DNA of 64,000 nt from Planctomycetaceae bacterium. GTDB taxonomy: Bacteria > Planctomycetota > UBA1135 > GCA-002686595. The notes under the pieces were generated by a model. That model searched no databases, was not told where the DNA came from, and saw only the letters and a program-made list of their open reading frames with translations. This document shows positions 32,948-42,242 of the stretch, piece by piece; position 1 is the stretch's first letter; every line of letters begins with the position of its first letter. The stretch is from positions 1 through 64,000 of the forward strand of contig WGMC01000024.1 of NCBI GenBank assembly GCA_016125265.1, in the 5' to 3' direction. The position numbers and the translations under genes were made by a program.

Positions 32948-35671
32948 CTAGCCCGTGTTGCGCAGGCCCCGGGCGATCCCCCGCACGGTTTGCACGAGCA
33001 CCCGCTCCAGGTCCCGGTCCTCGCGGTCGCCCGCCCGCCAGCGGTGCAGGAGGTCGATCTGGACGTAGCTCATGGGGTCGACGTAGGGATTGCGCAATCG
33101 TATGGAGCGCTGGAGGGTCGGATCGCGCTCGAGCAGCTCGCGCGCGCCGCCGATCTCGAGGATGCACGCGACGGCCTCGCGGTGGTCCTCGCACAGGGTC
33201 GGGAAGTGGCGCGCGCCCGAGTCGCCGGCGAGTTCGGCGTACCGCGCCGCGATCTCGAGGTCGCTCTTCGCGAGCACCATCTCCACGTCCGCCAGCAGGT
33301 TGCGCAGGAACGGCCAACCTTCGGCCATACGCCGCACGTCGTCGAGACCGTGGGCGTCGAGCACGGCGCGCAGGCCCGCTCCCATCCCGAACCAACCGGG
33401 CACGAGGGCCCGGCACTGCGTCCACGCGAACACCCACGGAATGGCGCGGAGGTCGGCGACGCCGCGCATCTCGCGCCGGCGCGAGGGGCGCGAGCCGATG
33501 GCCAGGCGCTCGATCACGTCGATGGGGGTCATTCCCTGGAAGAACGCGGCGAAGTCCTCGGACTCGTGCACGAGCGCGCTGTACTTCGCGCGGCTCGCCT
33601 CCAGCAACGTCGCCGCAAGCCGTCGCTGCTCGTCGGTGGACGCCGTCGCCGGATCGCCGCCCGCGGTGCGCTCCAAGAGCGCGCCGAGTGTCAGCTCGAG
33701 GGTCCGCGTGGCGATGCCCTCGAGGCCGAACTTGTCCCCCACGATCTCGCCTTGCTCGGTGGCACGCGCCCGACCGCCGAGCGCCCCGGGCGGCGCCGCC
33801 AAAATGCCGGCACGCGGTTTGGATCCGCCGCGGCTGATCGAACCGCCGCGCCCGTGGAAGAGCACCAGTTCGAGGCCCAGTTCGGCTGCCACGGCGACGA
33901 GCCGCTCCTGCGCCCGCTGCAGCGCCACACGCGAAGCCGCGATGCCGCCGTCCTTGCCGCTGTCGGAGTAACCGAGCATCACCATCTGGCGTGCGCCGCG
34001 CGACGCGAGGTGCGCGGCGTACGCGCCGTCGCGCGCGAGGGCGGCGAGGATCCCCGGACCCGCCTCCAGATCGTCGACGGTTTCGAAGAGCGGCACGACG
34101 TCGAGCGGGACCTCGTTGCGCGCGTCCACACAGCCGGCGGCGCGGGCGAGGAGCAACACCGCGAGCGCGTCGTCGGCGCCCTTCGCCATGGAGATGATGT
34201 AGGGACCGAGGGCCTCGGGTCCGTACGTCGCGAGGGCCTCGCCGAGCGCACGGAACACCTCCAACGTGGCATCCGCGGCGGGCTCGAGGCGCGCGCACGT
34301 CCCGGAGGCGCACGTGGGCAGCACACCCGCGATGCGCTCCGCGCGCTCTGCGGACGTGCGCTCGGCAAACGCCGGATCCGAAAGCAGCGCCCCCACCACC
34401 TCGCGGTGCACGAGGGCGTCCTGGCGCACGTCCAACGACGCCAGATGGAATCCGAACGTCTCGACACGCGCGCGTGTCGCGAGCAGGGGCTCCAAACCCG
34501 CGCGCTCACCGCCGTTCGCCCGCAGGCTCTCCGCCATGCAGTCGAGGTCCGCGAGCAGCTCCGCGGGCGCGCCGTAGCCGCCCGGTTCGCCGCGCCCCTT
34601 GGCGATGAGGCGCGCGTCCATCAGCCACAGCAGTTGGCGGTACGGCATGCCGTCGTACCGCCGCGGGACCGCTTCGAACTGCGTCGGCAACAGCTCGCGG
34701 TAGCGGGCCACACGCGCCGTCACACACGGATCGACGGCCACGCGTGTCGTCGATTGGGACAAGGGCTCGTGCAGGGCGCGCAGTTCGGCCCGGTACGAGC
34801 GCAGCGCCAACTCGAGGTGCCGACCCAGGGTTTCGCGGATCGTGTGCGCGCCGACGTTCGGGTTGCCGTCCATGTCGCCGCCCACCCACGATGCAAAACG
34901 CACGAGCGAGCGGCGCACCGGGATCACCGTGCCGTAGGCCGACGCCAGGGCCCGCTCCAGCTCTCGCTCCAACTTTGGCACCATGGGGAACAGCACCTCG
35001 GACAGGAAGAACAGCACGTGTTCGACCTCGTCGGCCACGCTGGGTCGGCCCGGCAACTGCTCTTCGGTCTGCCAGGCGGACGCGATCTCGAGCTGCAACG
35101 CGCGGGTGAGCTCCGCGCGCTCGCCTGCGTCCGTGGCGACGGACCGCGCGAGCAGCGCCTTCGCCAGGCGCTGGTCCTTCTTCAGCAGCGTGCGGCGCAC
35201 GGCTTCGGTGGGATGGGCGGTGAACACGGGCTCCACACGCACGAACTCGAGCGCCTTGGAGACCTCCTCGGCCGTCGTGCCGCGGCGCACCAACTCCGCC
35301 GCCGTCGCGGCCAGACTGCCCGCCTGCCGCTCCCCCGCCCGGCGGTAGTCCGCGCGCCGGCGGAGGCGGTGCACCTGCTCGGCGGTGTTGACCAAACCGA
35401 AGTACGCGCTGAAGGCGCGCACCACCTCGAGTGCCACGGCCGGCTCCAGGTCGTCGAGGATCCGCGCCAACTCGGCCCCGCCGCGCACGTCGCCGCGGCG
35501 GCGTCGGCGCGCGGCGAGGCGCGCGCGCTCGACGATCGCAAACACTCCCGGCGGCGCGATCTCGCGCAGGAGGTCCCCGAGGGCCGCACCCAGGCGGTTC
35601 ACGTCCTGGCGCAGCGGCCGGTCCTTGGGCGCGAAGTGGATCCCGTCGGCGCTGGGTCGGGTTTCGCTCAT
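32948..35671 (-). CDS. ppc: Phosphoenolpyruvate carboxylase
   Basis: This 907-aa enzyme adds bicarbonate to PEP to make oxaloacetate, refilling the TCA cycle. Length and motifs are those of bacterial PEPC: VFTAHPTEAVRR with catalytic His153, VGGDMDGNPNV, GYSDSGKDGG with Lys573, FHGRGGSISRGG, and a complete C terminus ending in GLRNTG. The SVADEVEHV and RIPW-like WVFAWTQCR segments are also normal. The ATG at 35671 was chosen; the frame is open far upstream but that part is antisense to another gene. The neighbours on both sides are GNAT acetyltransferases, with no visible functional link. Confidence 0.96.
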   Translation of the reverse strand: MSETRPSADGIHFAPKDRPLRQDVNRLGAALGDLLREIAPPGVFAIVERARLAARRRRRGDVRGGAELARILDDLEPAVALEVVRAFSAYFGLVNTAEQVHRLRRRADYRRAGERQAGSLAATAAELVRRGTTAEEVSKALEFVRVEPVFTAHPTEAVRRTLLKKDQRLAKALLARSVATDAGERAELTRALQLEIASAWQTEEQLPGRPSVADEVEHVLFFLSEVLFPMVPKLERELERALASAYGTVIPVRRSLVRFASWVGGDMDGNPNVGAHTIRETLGRHLELALRSYRAELRALHEPLSQSTTRVAVDPCVTARVARYRELLPTQFEAVPRRYDGMPYRQLLWLMDARLIAKGRGEPGGYGAPAELLADLDCMAESLRANGGERAGLEPLLATRARVETFGFHLASLDVRQDALVHREVVGALLSDPAFAERTSAERAERIAGVLPTCASGTCARLEPAADATLEVFRALGEALATYGPEALGPYIISMAKGADDALAVLLLARAAGCVDARNEVPLDVVPLFETVDDLEAGPGILAALARDGAYAAHLASRGARQMVMLGYSDSGKDGGIAASRVALQRAQERLVAVAAELGLELVLFHGRGGSISRGGSKPRAGILAAPPGALGGRARATEQGEIVGDKFGLEGIATRTLELTLGALLERTAGGDPATASTDEQRRLAATLLEASRAKYSALVHESEDFAAFFQGMTPIDVIERLAIGSRPSRRREMRGVADLRAIPWVFAWTQCRALVPGWFGMGAGLRAVLDAHGLDDVRRMAEGWPFLRNLLADVEMVLAKSDLEIAARYAELAGDSGARHFPTLCEDHREAVACILEIGGARELLERDPTLQRSIRLRNPYVDPMSYVQIDLLHRWRAGDREDRDLERVLVQTVRGIARGLRNTG

Positions 35672-35757
35672 GCGCTGAGGATAGGGCCCGCGCCGCCGAT
35701 TCCCTTCCGAACAACCGGGCCCTTGCGCGCAGCCGGGCCGGCGGCGATGCTCGGCCC

Positions 35758-36231
35758 ATGGGGCCGGTCCTTCGCACCGCGCAGCGCGCGGATCTGGTGC
35801 AGATGGCGGCCCTGGAGGCCCGCCTCTTCGGCGCTTCGGCGTATTCGAGCGAGGCGCTGCGCCAACTCTGGGACCTATTCGGGCCGCTCCACTTCGTGGC
35901 CGACGACGGCGCAGGGCACACCACCGGCTACGTGCTCGGCGCCCTGGCGCTCGGTCCCGAGGGAAGGGGCTGGATCCTGGCGCTCGGTGTGGTTCCGGAG
36001 GCGCGCGGGCAGGGACTCGGTGCCCACCTCGTCGCGACCGCGGCGCGTGCACTCGCCGCCCACGGCGCGCGCGAGGTGCGCGCCACGGTGTCCCCAGGGA
36101 ACGGGGCCTCGCGGGCGGTGCTGGCGCGCGCCGGGTTCCGCGCCATCGACGAGGACCCCCACTACTTCGGCCCGGGCGCCCACCGACTCGTGCTCGCACT
36201 GTCGCTGTCCCCCGAAGCCGGACGCTGGTAG
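35758..36231 (+). CDS. GNAT-family N-acetyltransferase (RimI-like)
   Basis: This 157-aa acetyltransferase shows LRTAQRADLVQMAALEARLFG at the N terminus and the acetyl-CoA site LGVVPEARGQGLGAHLVATAAR (RGQGLG). VSPGNGASRAVLARAGFRAID follows, as in RimI and related enzymes, and a GPGAHRLVLAL ending corresponds to the family's YYxxG-D-A-x-x-M-x segment. A protein N-terminal alanine or similar amino group is a plausible target. It is divergent from ppc with an 86-bp gap. Confidence 0.8.
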   Translation: MGPVLRTAQRADLVQMAALEARLFGASAYSSEALRQLWDLFGPLHFVADDGAGHTTGYVLGALALGPEGRGWILALGVVPEARGQGLGAHLVATAARALAAHGAREVRATVSPGNGASRAVLARAGFRAIDEDPHYFGPGAHRLVLALSLSPEAGRW

Positions 36232-36288
36232 CGACCGCCGCGGCGCCTCGCTGGTTCCGGGTGGGCGCCGCGGAGTACAACGCCCCCC

Positions 36289-37671
36289 ATGGGCAGCAAG
36301 AAGGGTGCGGGCGCGGGCGAGCCGGAAACCGAAGCCACAGGACCGAAGCGGCGGGTGCTCGGTCTGGTGTTCCTGACCGTGTTCCTGGATTTGGTCGGGT
36401 TCTCGGTGCTGTTTCCGCTGTTCCCCGACCTCCTGCGTTGGTACTTGGAGCGGGAGGGCGAGGGCAGCGGTCTGGGCCGCTTGGTGGAGTTCTTGCAGGG
36501 CATCGTGGAGGGCCGACCGGGCGCCGAGTTCGCCGTGGTCGCGCTGTTCGGCGGGCTCCTCGGCACGGTGTACTCCGCCCTCCAGTTTCTCTTCGCGCCA
36601 CTCTGGGGCGCGTTGAGCGACCGCATCGGCCGGCGCCGCACGTTGCTCATCACCCTCGCGGGCACGGCGTTCTCGTACTTGCTGTGGATGTTCGCCGGTT
36701 CGTTCGCGTTGCTGGTCGCGGCGCGCATCCTGGGCGGTGTGATGGCGGGCAACATCTCGACCGCGAGCGCCGCCGTCGCGGACGTGTCGGGAGCCAAGGG
36801 TCGCGCGGCCGGCATGGCCATCGTCGGCATGGCCATCGGCCTCGGGTTCGTGCTCGGCCCGGCGCTCGGTGCGATCGCGTACCACTCGTTCGACGCCCAG
36901 GCCCTCTGGCAGGGCGGCGTGGCGTACGGATGGAACCCGTTCTCGGGGGCCGCGCTGGTGGCGCTCGTACTTGCGCTCATCAACCTCAGTTGGGCCGCGC
37001 TGCGTTTCCCGGAGACGTTGCGCGTCGCCACGCCCGAGGAGGTGCGCGCACGCGCGGCCGAGCGCGCCGCGACGGCGTTCGCGCCCTGGCGCGCCCTGAA
37101 GCACATCGATCTTCCCGGGGTGCGCCGGGTGAACCTCGTCTACCTCGCCACGCAGACAGCGTTCGCGGCGATGGAGTTCACCCTGGTGTTCCTAGCTGCC
37201 GAGCGTTTGGGCTTTGCGCCCAAGGACAATGCCTGGATGTTCGTGTTCGTCGGGCTGACGATCGCCCTGGTGCAGGGCGGGTTCGTGCGGCGGCGCGCCG
37301 CGGCCATCGGCGAGAAGCGCCTGGCGCTCACCGGCATCGCGCTGCTGCTGCCGGGGTTCGTGGCCCTCGCGTTTGCCTCGAGCACGGTCGCGCTGTACGT
37401 GGCCCTCTTCTTCCTTGCCGTGGGCAGCGCCCTGATCGTGCCGACGTTGAGCGCCCTCGTGTCGCTCTACACCCCGACCGACCGCCAGGGCCTCGCCCTC
37501 GGCACCTTCCGGTCCATGGGGGCCCTCTCCCGCGCCGTCGGCCCCCTGGCCGGGGGGCTTTTGTACTGGTCGCTCGGCAGTACGGCCCCCTACCTCCTCG
37601 GGGCGGCGTTTTTGGTCCTGCCCCTGGCGCTCGGGCGGCGCCTGCCGGATCCCCCGCGGGAACCGGCCTGA
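36289..37671 (+). CDS. Major facilitator superfamily transporter (TetA/DHA1-like)
   Basis: This 460-aa inner-membrane transporter has 12 predicted spans. The first span is FLDLVGFSVLFPLFPDLL, motif A is PLWGALSDRIGRRRTLL and motif C-like sequence is MAIGLGFVLGPALGA, all typical of drug:H+ antiporters such as TetA. An insert of about 35 charged residues occurs after the first span (LEREGEGSGLGRLVE onward). The C-terminal half has GGFVRRRAAAIGEKR instead of a second motif A. The substrate is unknown. A regulator gene is not adjacent. Confidence 0.85.
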   Translation: MGSKKGAGAGEPETEATGPKRRVLGLVFLTVFLDLVGFSVLFPLFPDLLRWYLEREGEGSGLGRLVEFLQGIVEGRPGAEFAVVALFGGLLGTVYSALQFLFAPLWGALSDRIGRRRTLLITLAGTAFSYLLWMFAGSFALLVAARILGGVMAGNISTASAAVADVSGAKGRAAGMAIVGMAIGLGFVLGPALGAIAYHSFDAQALWQGGVAYGWNPFSGAALVALVLALINLSWAALRFPETLRVATPEEVRARAAERAATAFAPWRALKHIDLPGVRRVNLVYLATQTAFAAMEFTLVFLAAERLGFAPKDNAWMFVFVGLTIALVQGGFVRRRAAAIGEKRLALTGIALLLPGFVALAFASSTVALYVALFFLAVGSALIVPTLSALVSLYTPTDRQGLALGTFRSMGALSRAVGPLAGGLLYWSLGSTAPYLLGAAFLVLPLALGRRLPDPPREPA

Positions 37672-37672
37672 A

Positions 37673-37702
37673 CCGCCCCGGGCCCAACTTGGGTTTGGGC
37701 GG
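37673..37702 (+). terminator. Possible hairpin terminator after the MFS gene
   Basis: An inverted repeat pairs CCGCCC (37673-37678) with GGGCGG (37697-37702), and a nested CCCAA/TTGGG pair (37683-37693) lies inside. It directly follows the MFS stop codon. No T-run follows, so it may only be a weak or processing hairpin. Confidence 0.3.
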
Positions 37703-37726
37703 CGGGGGGCCGATAGGGAGAGCACC

Positions 37727-38113
37727 ATGAAACACGCCCTTCTGCCCGCCCTGCTGCTCGGCACGGCCCTCCTCGCCGGGGGCGCCTGGTCGGAGGAGCG
37801 CGCCCAGAACGCGGACCTCGAAACCCGGGTAGCCGATCTGGAACGCCGCCTTTCCGAGTCGGACAAACTCGCCAAACACCTCGCGGACGAGCAGGCGACC
37901 CTGCGCGCCACGGACAAGGCGATGCTCGCGTACCTCGAGCGCCAGGCCCAGGCCGCCGAAGCCATGCAGGCGGTGCTCGACAGCTCCGAGAAGCAGGGGT
38001 TCACCGCCGGCATCAATCCCAACTCGCGCATCACCCTGCTCGCGGGCCTGCGCTCCCTGTTCGACAGTGTGTCGAGCGACCTGCCGAAGGCCGCCGGCCC
38101 CGCCAAACGCTGA
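37727..38113 (+). CDS. Small secreted coiled-coil protein
   Basis: This 128-aa protein has a signal peptide (MKHALLPALLLGTALLAGGAWS), then a helical region with DLETRVADLERRLSESDKLAKHL, a short coiled coil. The C-terminal part is polar with GFTAGINPNSRITLLAGLRSLFD. The function is unknown. It has one of the few clear Shine-Dalgarno sites in the window: AGGGAG at 37715-37720, six bases before the ATG. It lies 55 bp after the MFS gene and could be a partner or just a neighbour. Confidence 0.7.
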   Translation: MKHALLPALLLGTALLAGGAWSEERAQNADLETRVADLERRLSESDKLAKHLADEQATLRATDKAMLAYLERQAQAAEAMQAVLDSSEKQGFTAGINPNSRITLLAGLRSLFDSVSSDLPKAAGPAKR

Positions 38114-38151
38114 CGGAGGCCGCCCGGGCGACCCGCGCTATCGTGGGCCGC

Positions 38152-38808
38152 ATGGGGTCTTCGCCGCCGGCCATTCCGCGCAAACTGCTCGCCGCGTTCC
38201 GCTGTGTGACCGGCCCGGGACGCGATGGGCCAAACACGTCGTTCGCCAGGTTGCGCCTCTTGGAACCCGCATGCGGAGCGGGACAGCACCTGGTGCACCT
38301 CGACCCGTCCAGTCTGGGGTTGGATCGAGACCCCCGCGCGCTAGACGAGGTGCGGCACTTGGGGCGGCGCGCGCTCGAAGTGGATCTCGACGCGCCGGGA
38401 TGGGCCGACGCGGTCGCTCCCCAAGGCCCCTTCGAAGGTGCGTTCCTCGCGGACTGCCTGGTGCACTTGCGACGGCCCGAGGTTGCGCTCCGCGAGCTCC
38501 GCCGACTGTTGCCCGAAGGCGCGCCGTTGGTACTCGTCGAATGGACGCGGCCAGAGCGCGAGTCCAGCGCGTGGGGTCGTGTGACCAGCCTGCTGCACGC
38601 CGCGGTCCCGGGCGCGCGCGCCCACTGGCAACATCCCGAACATCTCCACCACTGGCCCGAATCGCGCTGGTGGAGCGCACTCGCCGACGCGGGTTTCCGG
38701 CGCGAGCGCCGCTTCCTGCACAGCTTCCCACCCGCGCTTCTGGCGGTGCCCCTGCTGGAACCCGCGCTCGCGAGCTTCTGGCCCCCACGCCTGCTCATCG
38801 CGCGCTGA
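38152..38808 (+). CDS. SAM-dependent methyltransferase-like protein
   Basis: This protein of about 218 residues shows methyltransferase motif I as LRLLEPACGAGQHLVHLD, then LGLDRDPRAL, and a later FEGAFLADCLVHLRRPEVALRELRRLLPEGAPLVLVEW corresponding to motifs II-III. The spacing is short but in order, and the substrate is unknown. A GTG at 38143 is an alternative start. It is followed by a family B repeat element. Confidence 0.7.
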   Translation: MGSSPPAIPRKLLAAFRCVTGPGRDGPNTSFARLRLLEPACGAGQHLVHLDPSSLGLDRDPRALDEVRHLGRRALEVDLDAPGWADAVAPQGPFEGAFLADCLVHLRRPEVALRELRRLLPEGAPLVLVEWTRPERESSAWGRVTSLLHAAVPGARAHWQHPEHLHHWPESRWWSALADAGFRRERRFLHSFPPALLAVPLLEPALASFWPPRLLIAR

Positions 38809-38856
38809 TCGCCACACGGCGCGGTGCGCCGCCGAGCGCGCGGCCGAGCGCGCGAG

Positions 38857-38951
38857 CCGGGTGCGCGGGCCTCCTGGCCCACCTTGCAGCGTGGGCTTCG
38901 TCCCCGCCGTACGACACCCATTGGGCGCGGACAGGGCCGCGCCCCTACGCC
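38857..38951. mobile_element. Family B MITE-like element, second copy
   Basis: This stretch of about 95 bp repeats the organisation of the element at 6926-7042 in opposite orientation. The gtgcgcgggcctcctggccc core lies at its left end (38859-38884) and ggacagggccgcgcccctac at its right end, ahead of 38951. The middle is diverged. The stop codon of the DUF58 gene (complement of 38945-38947) falls inside the conserved right end. Confidence 0.7.
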
Positions 38952-39829
38952 GGTTCGATGAATCCCGCGCGGTGCAACAGCGCCAGGTGGGCTTCGGGCT
39001 CTTCGTCCGGCGCGGCTACCAGCGATGCGAAGGAACCGCCCACGCGCCGCGCGCCCAGCGCCAGTGCGCCGCGCAGCGCCTCGAGGCGCGCGAGGTACCT
39101 CTCCACGGCGGTGCGGTCCAGTTCCACCTCGGCGAACGCCCCGGTCTCTGCATCGACGAGACGCGCGCGCCCACCCGCCTTGGGCTCGGCCTCCTCCGAC
39201 CCGAGCACCTGCACCAGCCCGACCGCGCCCGCGCCGTCGGCCAGTGGAGCGAGCGCGGGCTCGAAATCTCCCCCCAAGAAGTCCGACAGCACCAGTCGCA
39301 ATGCACCCGGCCGCAGCAGCGAACGCGCCGCAGGAACCAAACTCGCCGCGGGCGGCGCGGGCTGGAACGACAACTCCCGCTCCAAGTCGCCGCCGCGCGA
39401 ACGCTCGAGCAACACCGACCCGTCGATGCGCCGCGGCTGCGCGCCGAGCCCCACCACCAGCAGCGGCCAGCCCGCACCGCGCGCCAGGCGCGCCAATAAA
39501 CACGCGAGGTCGCGCGTCACTTTAGCCTTCGCCGGTTCGACCTCCATCGACTTGGAAAGGTCGAGCAGCAGTTCGAGCCGCGGAGCCACCTCCTCGCGCG
39601 ACAGGCGCACGAGCATCTGGTCGCTGCGAGCCAGTGCGCTCCAATCCATGCGCCGAAGGTCGTCGCCGGCCGTGTACCCGCGCCGGTCGTGGAACTCGAT
39701 GCCGCCCCCCAATCGCGCGCCGGCGCGCTCGCCCGGCGAAGCCCCGGCCACGCGACCCGGCGGAACCGGTCGCCAGCGCTCGAGGGCCAACTCCCAGGGG
39801 TCGGCTGCGGCCCCGCCGGAGGTTCCCAT
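38945..39829 (-). CDS. DUF58 domain protein
   Basis: This 294-aa protein carries a DUF58 domain. GIEFHDRRGYTAGDDLRRMDWSALARSDQMLVR is the family signature, followed by the VWA-like LELLLDLSKSMEV strand. DUF58 proteins usually sit beside MoxR ATPases and may act with them in folding or maturing envelope proteins. It is the last gene of the operon. The start overlaps the ABC permease stop (TGATG). The C-terminal stop lies within a family B repeat element, so the natural end may have been replaced; the last residues before it look normal. Confidence 0.85.
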   Translation of the reverse strand: MGTSGGAAADPWELALERWRPVPPGRVAGASPGERAGARLGGGIEFHDRRGYTAGDDLRRMDWSALARSDQMLVRLSREEVAPRLELLLDLSKSMEVEPAKAKVTRDLACLLARLARGAGWPLLVVGLGAQPRRIDGSVLLERSRGGDLERELSFQPAPPAASLVPAARSLLRPGALRLVLSDFLGGDFEPALAPLADGAGAVGLVQVLGSEEAEPKAGGRARLVDAETGAFAEVELDRTAVERYLARLEALRGALALGARRVGGSFASLVAAPDEEPEAHLALLHRAGFIEPA

Positions 39830-41307
39830 CAGGCGCGGGCGCGCTGCGCGGCGCGCGACGCACGTTCCGCGTCGGCGACACCCCGGACCCAGCGCGGAAC
39901 CTGCGCCAAGAGGAGCACGCCCGAGATCGCGAGCAGCCCGGGAAGCGAGTCCTCCGTCTTGGTGCGCCCGAGTTCGAACAGCACCCAGAACGGGTTCATC
40001 AGGTGGCCACCCTCGGCCATGAGTTCGTCGCCGATCACGTTGCCGATCAGCATGCCGGCCAGGGTGCCCCCGAGGAACAGCACGGGCACGGAGAGGCGCG
40101 CCACCCACCGCCATCCCAATTTCTCGCCGAGGCGCCAGGTCAGGAGGGACGCGGCCGATGTGTAGATCCAAAAGTACGCGACCAGCGCCACATAGAACGC
40201 CATGTCCGTGGCGAGCGCCGCGCTGATCAGCCCCACCGGCGGCGCGAACAGCTTGTTCGCACCCACGGCCGAGGTCCCGATGAGCACCGCCACCAAGAGC
40301 ATCAGGAGCGCTCCGCGGCCCCCACCTGGCAGCAAGGGGTGCAGCAGGAGCCTCGCGGCGAGCCCCTTCGGCAGACGCCGCTCCAGTACACGCCCCAGGC
40401 GCTCGCGTTCGGTGCTGAAAGAGATCAGCGCGGGGAGGCTCACGAAGAACGTGGCCGTGGCGACCAGCGCGTCCGAGCGGGCAAAGATCGCCGCGGTCGC
40501 GGGCACCGCGTAGGCCAGCCAGGGCAAGAGCAGCGCTCCGCCCGCCGCAACGGCCCGCGCGGGCAAGGTGGGAGCCTCCTCCGGGTGCGCCAGGTGGGCC
40601 CGGGCCCCCAGGAAACACAGGCCAGCGCTGTAGACCACCAAGAGCAACGCCGCCGAGTACCAGCCCCAGAAGGCCGCTTCCCGCAGCAGCGCGCTGGTGG
40701 TCACCAGACCGTTGAGCATCACGATCCAGAAAACGCACATTCCGAGAGACGCCACGGTGAAGAGCCCGAGCAGCACCGTGCGCACACCGCGGCTGCGCCC
40801 GACTCCTGCGAGGGCGATCGCGGCGCAACTGGAGCCCGCCGACACAACGGCCACCGTGAACAGCAGGGTGATCGGCAGCAAGGGATCCACACCCTCGAGC
40901 AAAAGGCCGAGGGCCAAGTACGGCGCAAACGACACCGAGAGCAGCGCCACTTGCAACAGCGCGCACTTGAGCTTGCCGAACGCGATGCGACCCGGCCCGA
41001 GCTGGCTCAACACCAAGAGGTCGTGTGTGTTGTCGTCCCACTCCTGGGTGAAGGAAAGGAACGCGAACACGGGCACGACTCCTACGGCGCTGATCACCAG
41101 GCAGGTGCCCAGCGCCATCAGGAGCGCCTGCCCCGGCTCCGAGGTCCCGACAGCCAGGACCAGGGCCGCGATGGCGGCCGCCACGAGCTGTGTGCCGAGG
41201 AACAGGATCGCAAAACCGCGGCTGCGCATGGATTGGCGCAGCTCCTTGACGAGCAGCGGATTCCAGCGGTCGCCAAAATCCTCGGCAACTTCGGCCACGA
41301 CCTTCAT
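39829..41307 (-). CDS. ABC-2-type transporter permease
   Basis: This 492-aa membrane protein has about 12 predicted spans. The N terminus NPLLVKELRQSMRSRGFAILFLGTQL is a typical ABC-2 permease amphipathic entry followed by a first span. A FLSFTQEWDDNTHDLLVLSQLGPGRIAFGKLK segment after the third span is the usual long loop. It should export its substrate together with the ATPase encoded upstream. The ATG at 41307 overlaps the stop of that ATPase by 4 bp (ATGA). The substrate is unknown. Confidence 0.85.
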   Translation of the reverse strand: MKVVAEVAEDFGDRWNPLLVKELRQSMRSRGFAILFLGTQLVAAAIAALVLAVGTSEPGQALLMALGTCLVISAVGVVPVFAFLSFTQEWDDNTHDLLVLSQLGPGRIAFGKLKCALLQVALLSVSFAPYLALGLLLEGVDPLLPITLLFTVAVVSAGSSCAAIALAGVGRSRGVRTVLLGLFTVASLGMCVFWIVMLNGLVTTSALLREAAFWGWYSAALLLVVYSAGLCFLGARAHLAHPEEAPTLPARAVAAGGALLLPWLAYAVPATAAIFARSDALVATATFFVSLPALISFSTERERLGRVLERRLPKGLAARLLLHPLLPGGGRGALLMLLVAVLIGTSAVGANKLFAPPVGLISAALATDMAFYVALVAYFWIYTSAASLLTWRLGEKLGWRWVARLSVPVLFLGGTLAGMLIGNVIGDELMAEGGHLMNPFWVLFELGRTKTEDSLPGLLAISGVLLLAQVPRWVRGVADAERASRAAQRARA

Positions 41308-42242
41308 TGCGCGGCCTCGCGGCCCGTCAGCCGCAGGAAGAGGTCTTGCAGGCCCATGCCTTCCCGGGAGAACTCCACGGGCTGCAATCCGGCGGAGACC
41401 AGGGCGGCGAGCAACTCGGCGAGCGCCCGTTCGTCGCCGTCGAGTTCGAAACGCAAGTGGTCCGGCTCTTGGCTCACCGCCGTCACGTTGCGCTGTTCGG
41501 CCAGGTACAGCGAAGCAGCGCGCGGATCCCCGAGCACACGCAGCCGCACCCGCTGGCGCCGCTCCAGTCCGCCCTGCACATCGTCGATGCGCCCGGCGGC
41601 AACCAGTTTGCCGCGCTCCACGATCGCCACGGAGTCGCAGAACTCGGCGAGCTCGGTCAGGATGTGCGACGACACCAAGAGGGCTTTGCCGAGCTGCGCC
41701 AAACCCAAGACCAAGTCGCGGAACTCGACACGCGCGCGCGGATCCAGGCCTGCCGTGGGTTCGTCCAGCAGCAGCACCTTGGGGTCGTGCAGCAGTGTCT
41801 TGGCGAGGCACAGGCGTTGCTTCATGCCCTTCGAGAGCACGGAGGTGTGTTTTTCCACGAGCGGCGCGAGGCCGGTGAAGTCCACGACCGACTGCAGGGC
41901 TTCGCGCCGCTCGGCGCCGGCAAGGCCGTAGGCGCGCGCGAAGAAGTCGAGGTATTCCGCGACCGTGGTGTTCGTGTACGCGCCGAAGGTGTCGGGCATG
42001 AATCCCAAGACCCGGCGCGCGGCGCGCGGATCGTCGAGCGCCGAACGCCCCGCGATGCGCACTTCGCCTTCGTCGGGGAGCTCCAACGTGGCGCACATGC
42101 GCAGTGTCGTCGTCTTGCCGGCGCCGTTGGGGCCGATGAAGCCGGTCACGGTGCCCGGCTCCAGGCGGAACGACAGGTCCTGCACCGCGGCCAAGGAGCC
42201 GTAGCGCTTCGTCACTCCGGTCACTTCGAGCACCGCGGTCAC
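41304..42242 (-). CDS. ABC transporter ATP-binding protein
   Basis: This 312-aa ATPase has Walker A GPNGAGKTT near residue 40, the signature LSKGMKQR and Walker B/D-loop VLLLDEPTAGLDP. MPDTFGAYTNTTVAEYLDFFARAYGL is the Q-loop region, of the exporter type. The last 90 residues are an accessory domain as in CcmA/GldA-like exporter ATPases. The GTG at 42242 overlaps the upstream stop (GTGA). It should power the ABC-2 permease in the same operon. Confidence 0.92.
   Translation of the reverse strand: MTAVLEVTGVTKRYGSLAAVQDLSFRLEPGTVTGFIGPNGAGKTTTLRMCATLELPDEGEVRIAGRSALDDPRAARRVLGFMPDTFGAYTNTTVAEYLDFFARAYGLAGAERREALQSVVDFTGLAPLVEKHTSVLSKGMKQRLCLAKTLLHDPKVLLLDEPTAGLDPRARVEFRDLVLGLAQLGKALLVSSHILTELAEFCDSVAIVERGKLVAAGRIDDVQGGLERRQRVRLRVLGDPRAASLYLAEQRNVTAVSQEPDHLRFELDGDERALAELLAALVSAGLQPVEFSREGMGLQDLFLRLTGREAAQ

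Noticed and set aside
38857..38951. Rho-independent terminator for the two convergent genes
   Set aside because: The sequence is a dispersed repeat with related copies elsewhere and has no T-run. It may still affect transcript ends, but it is better described as a mobile repeat.
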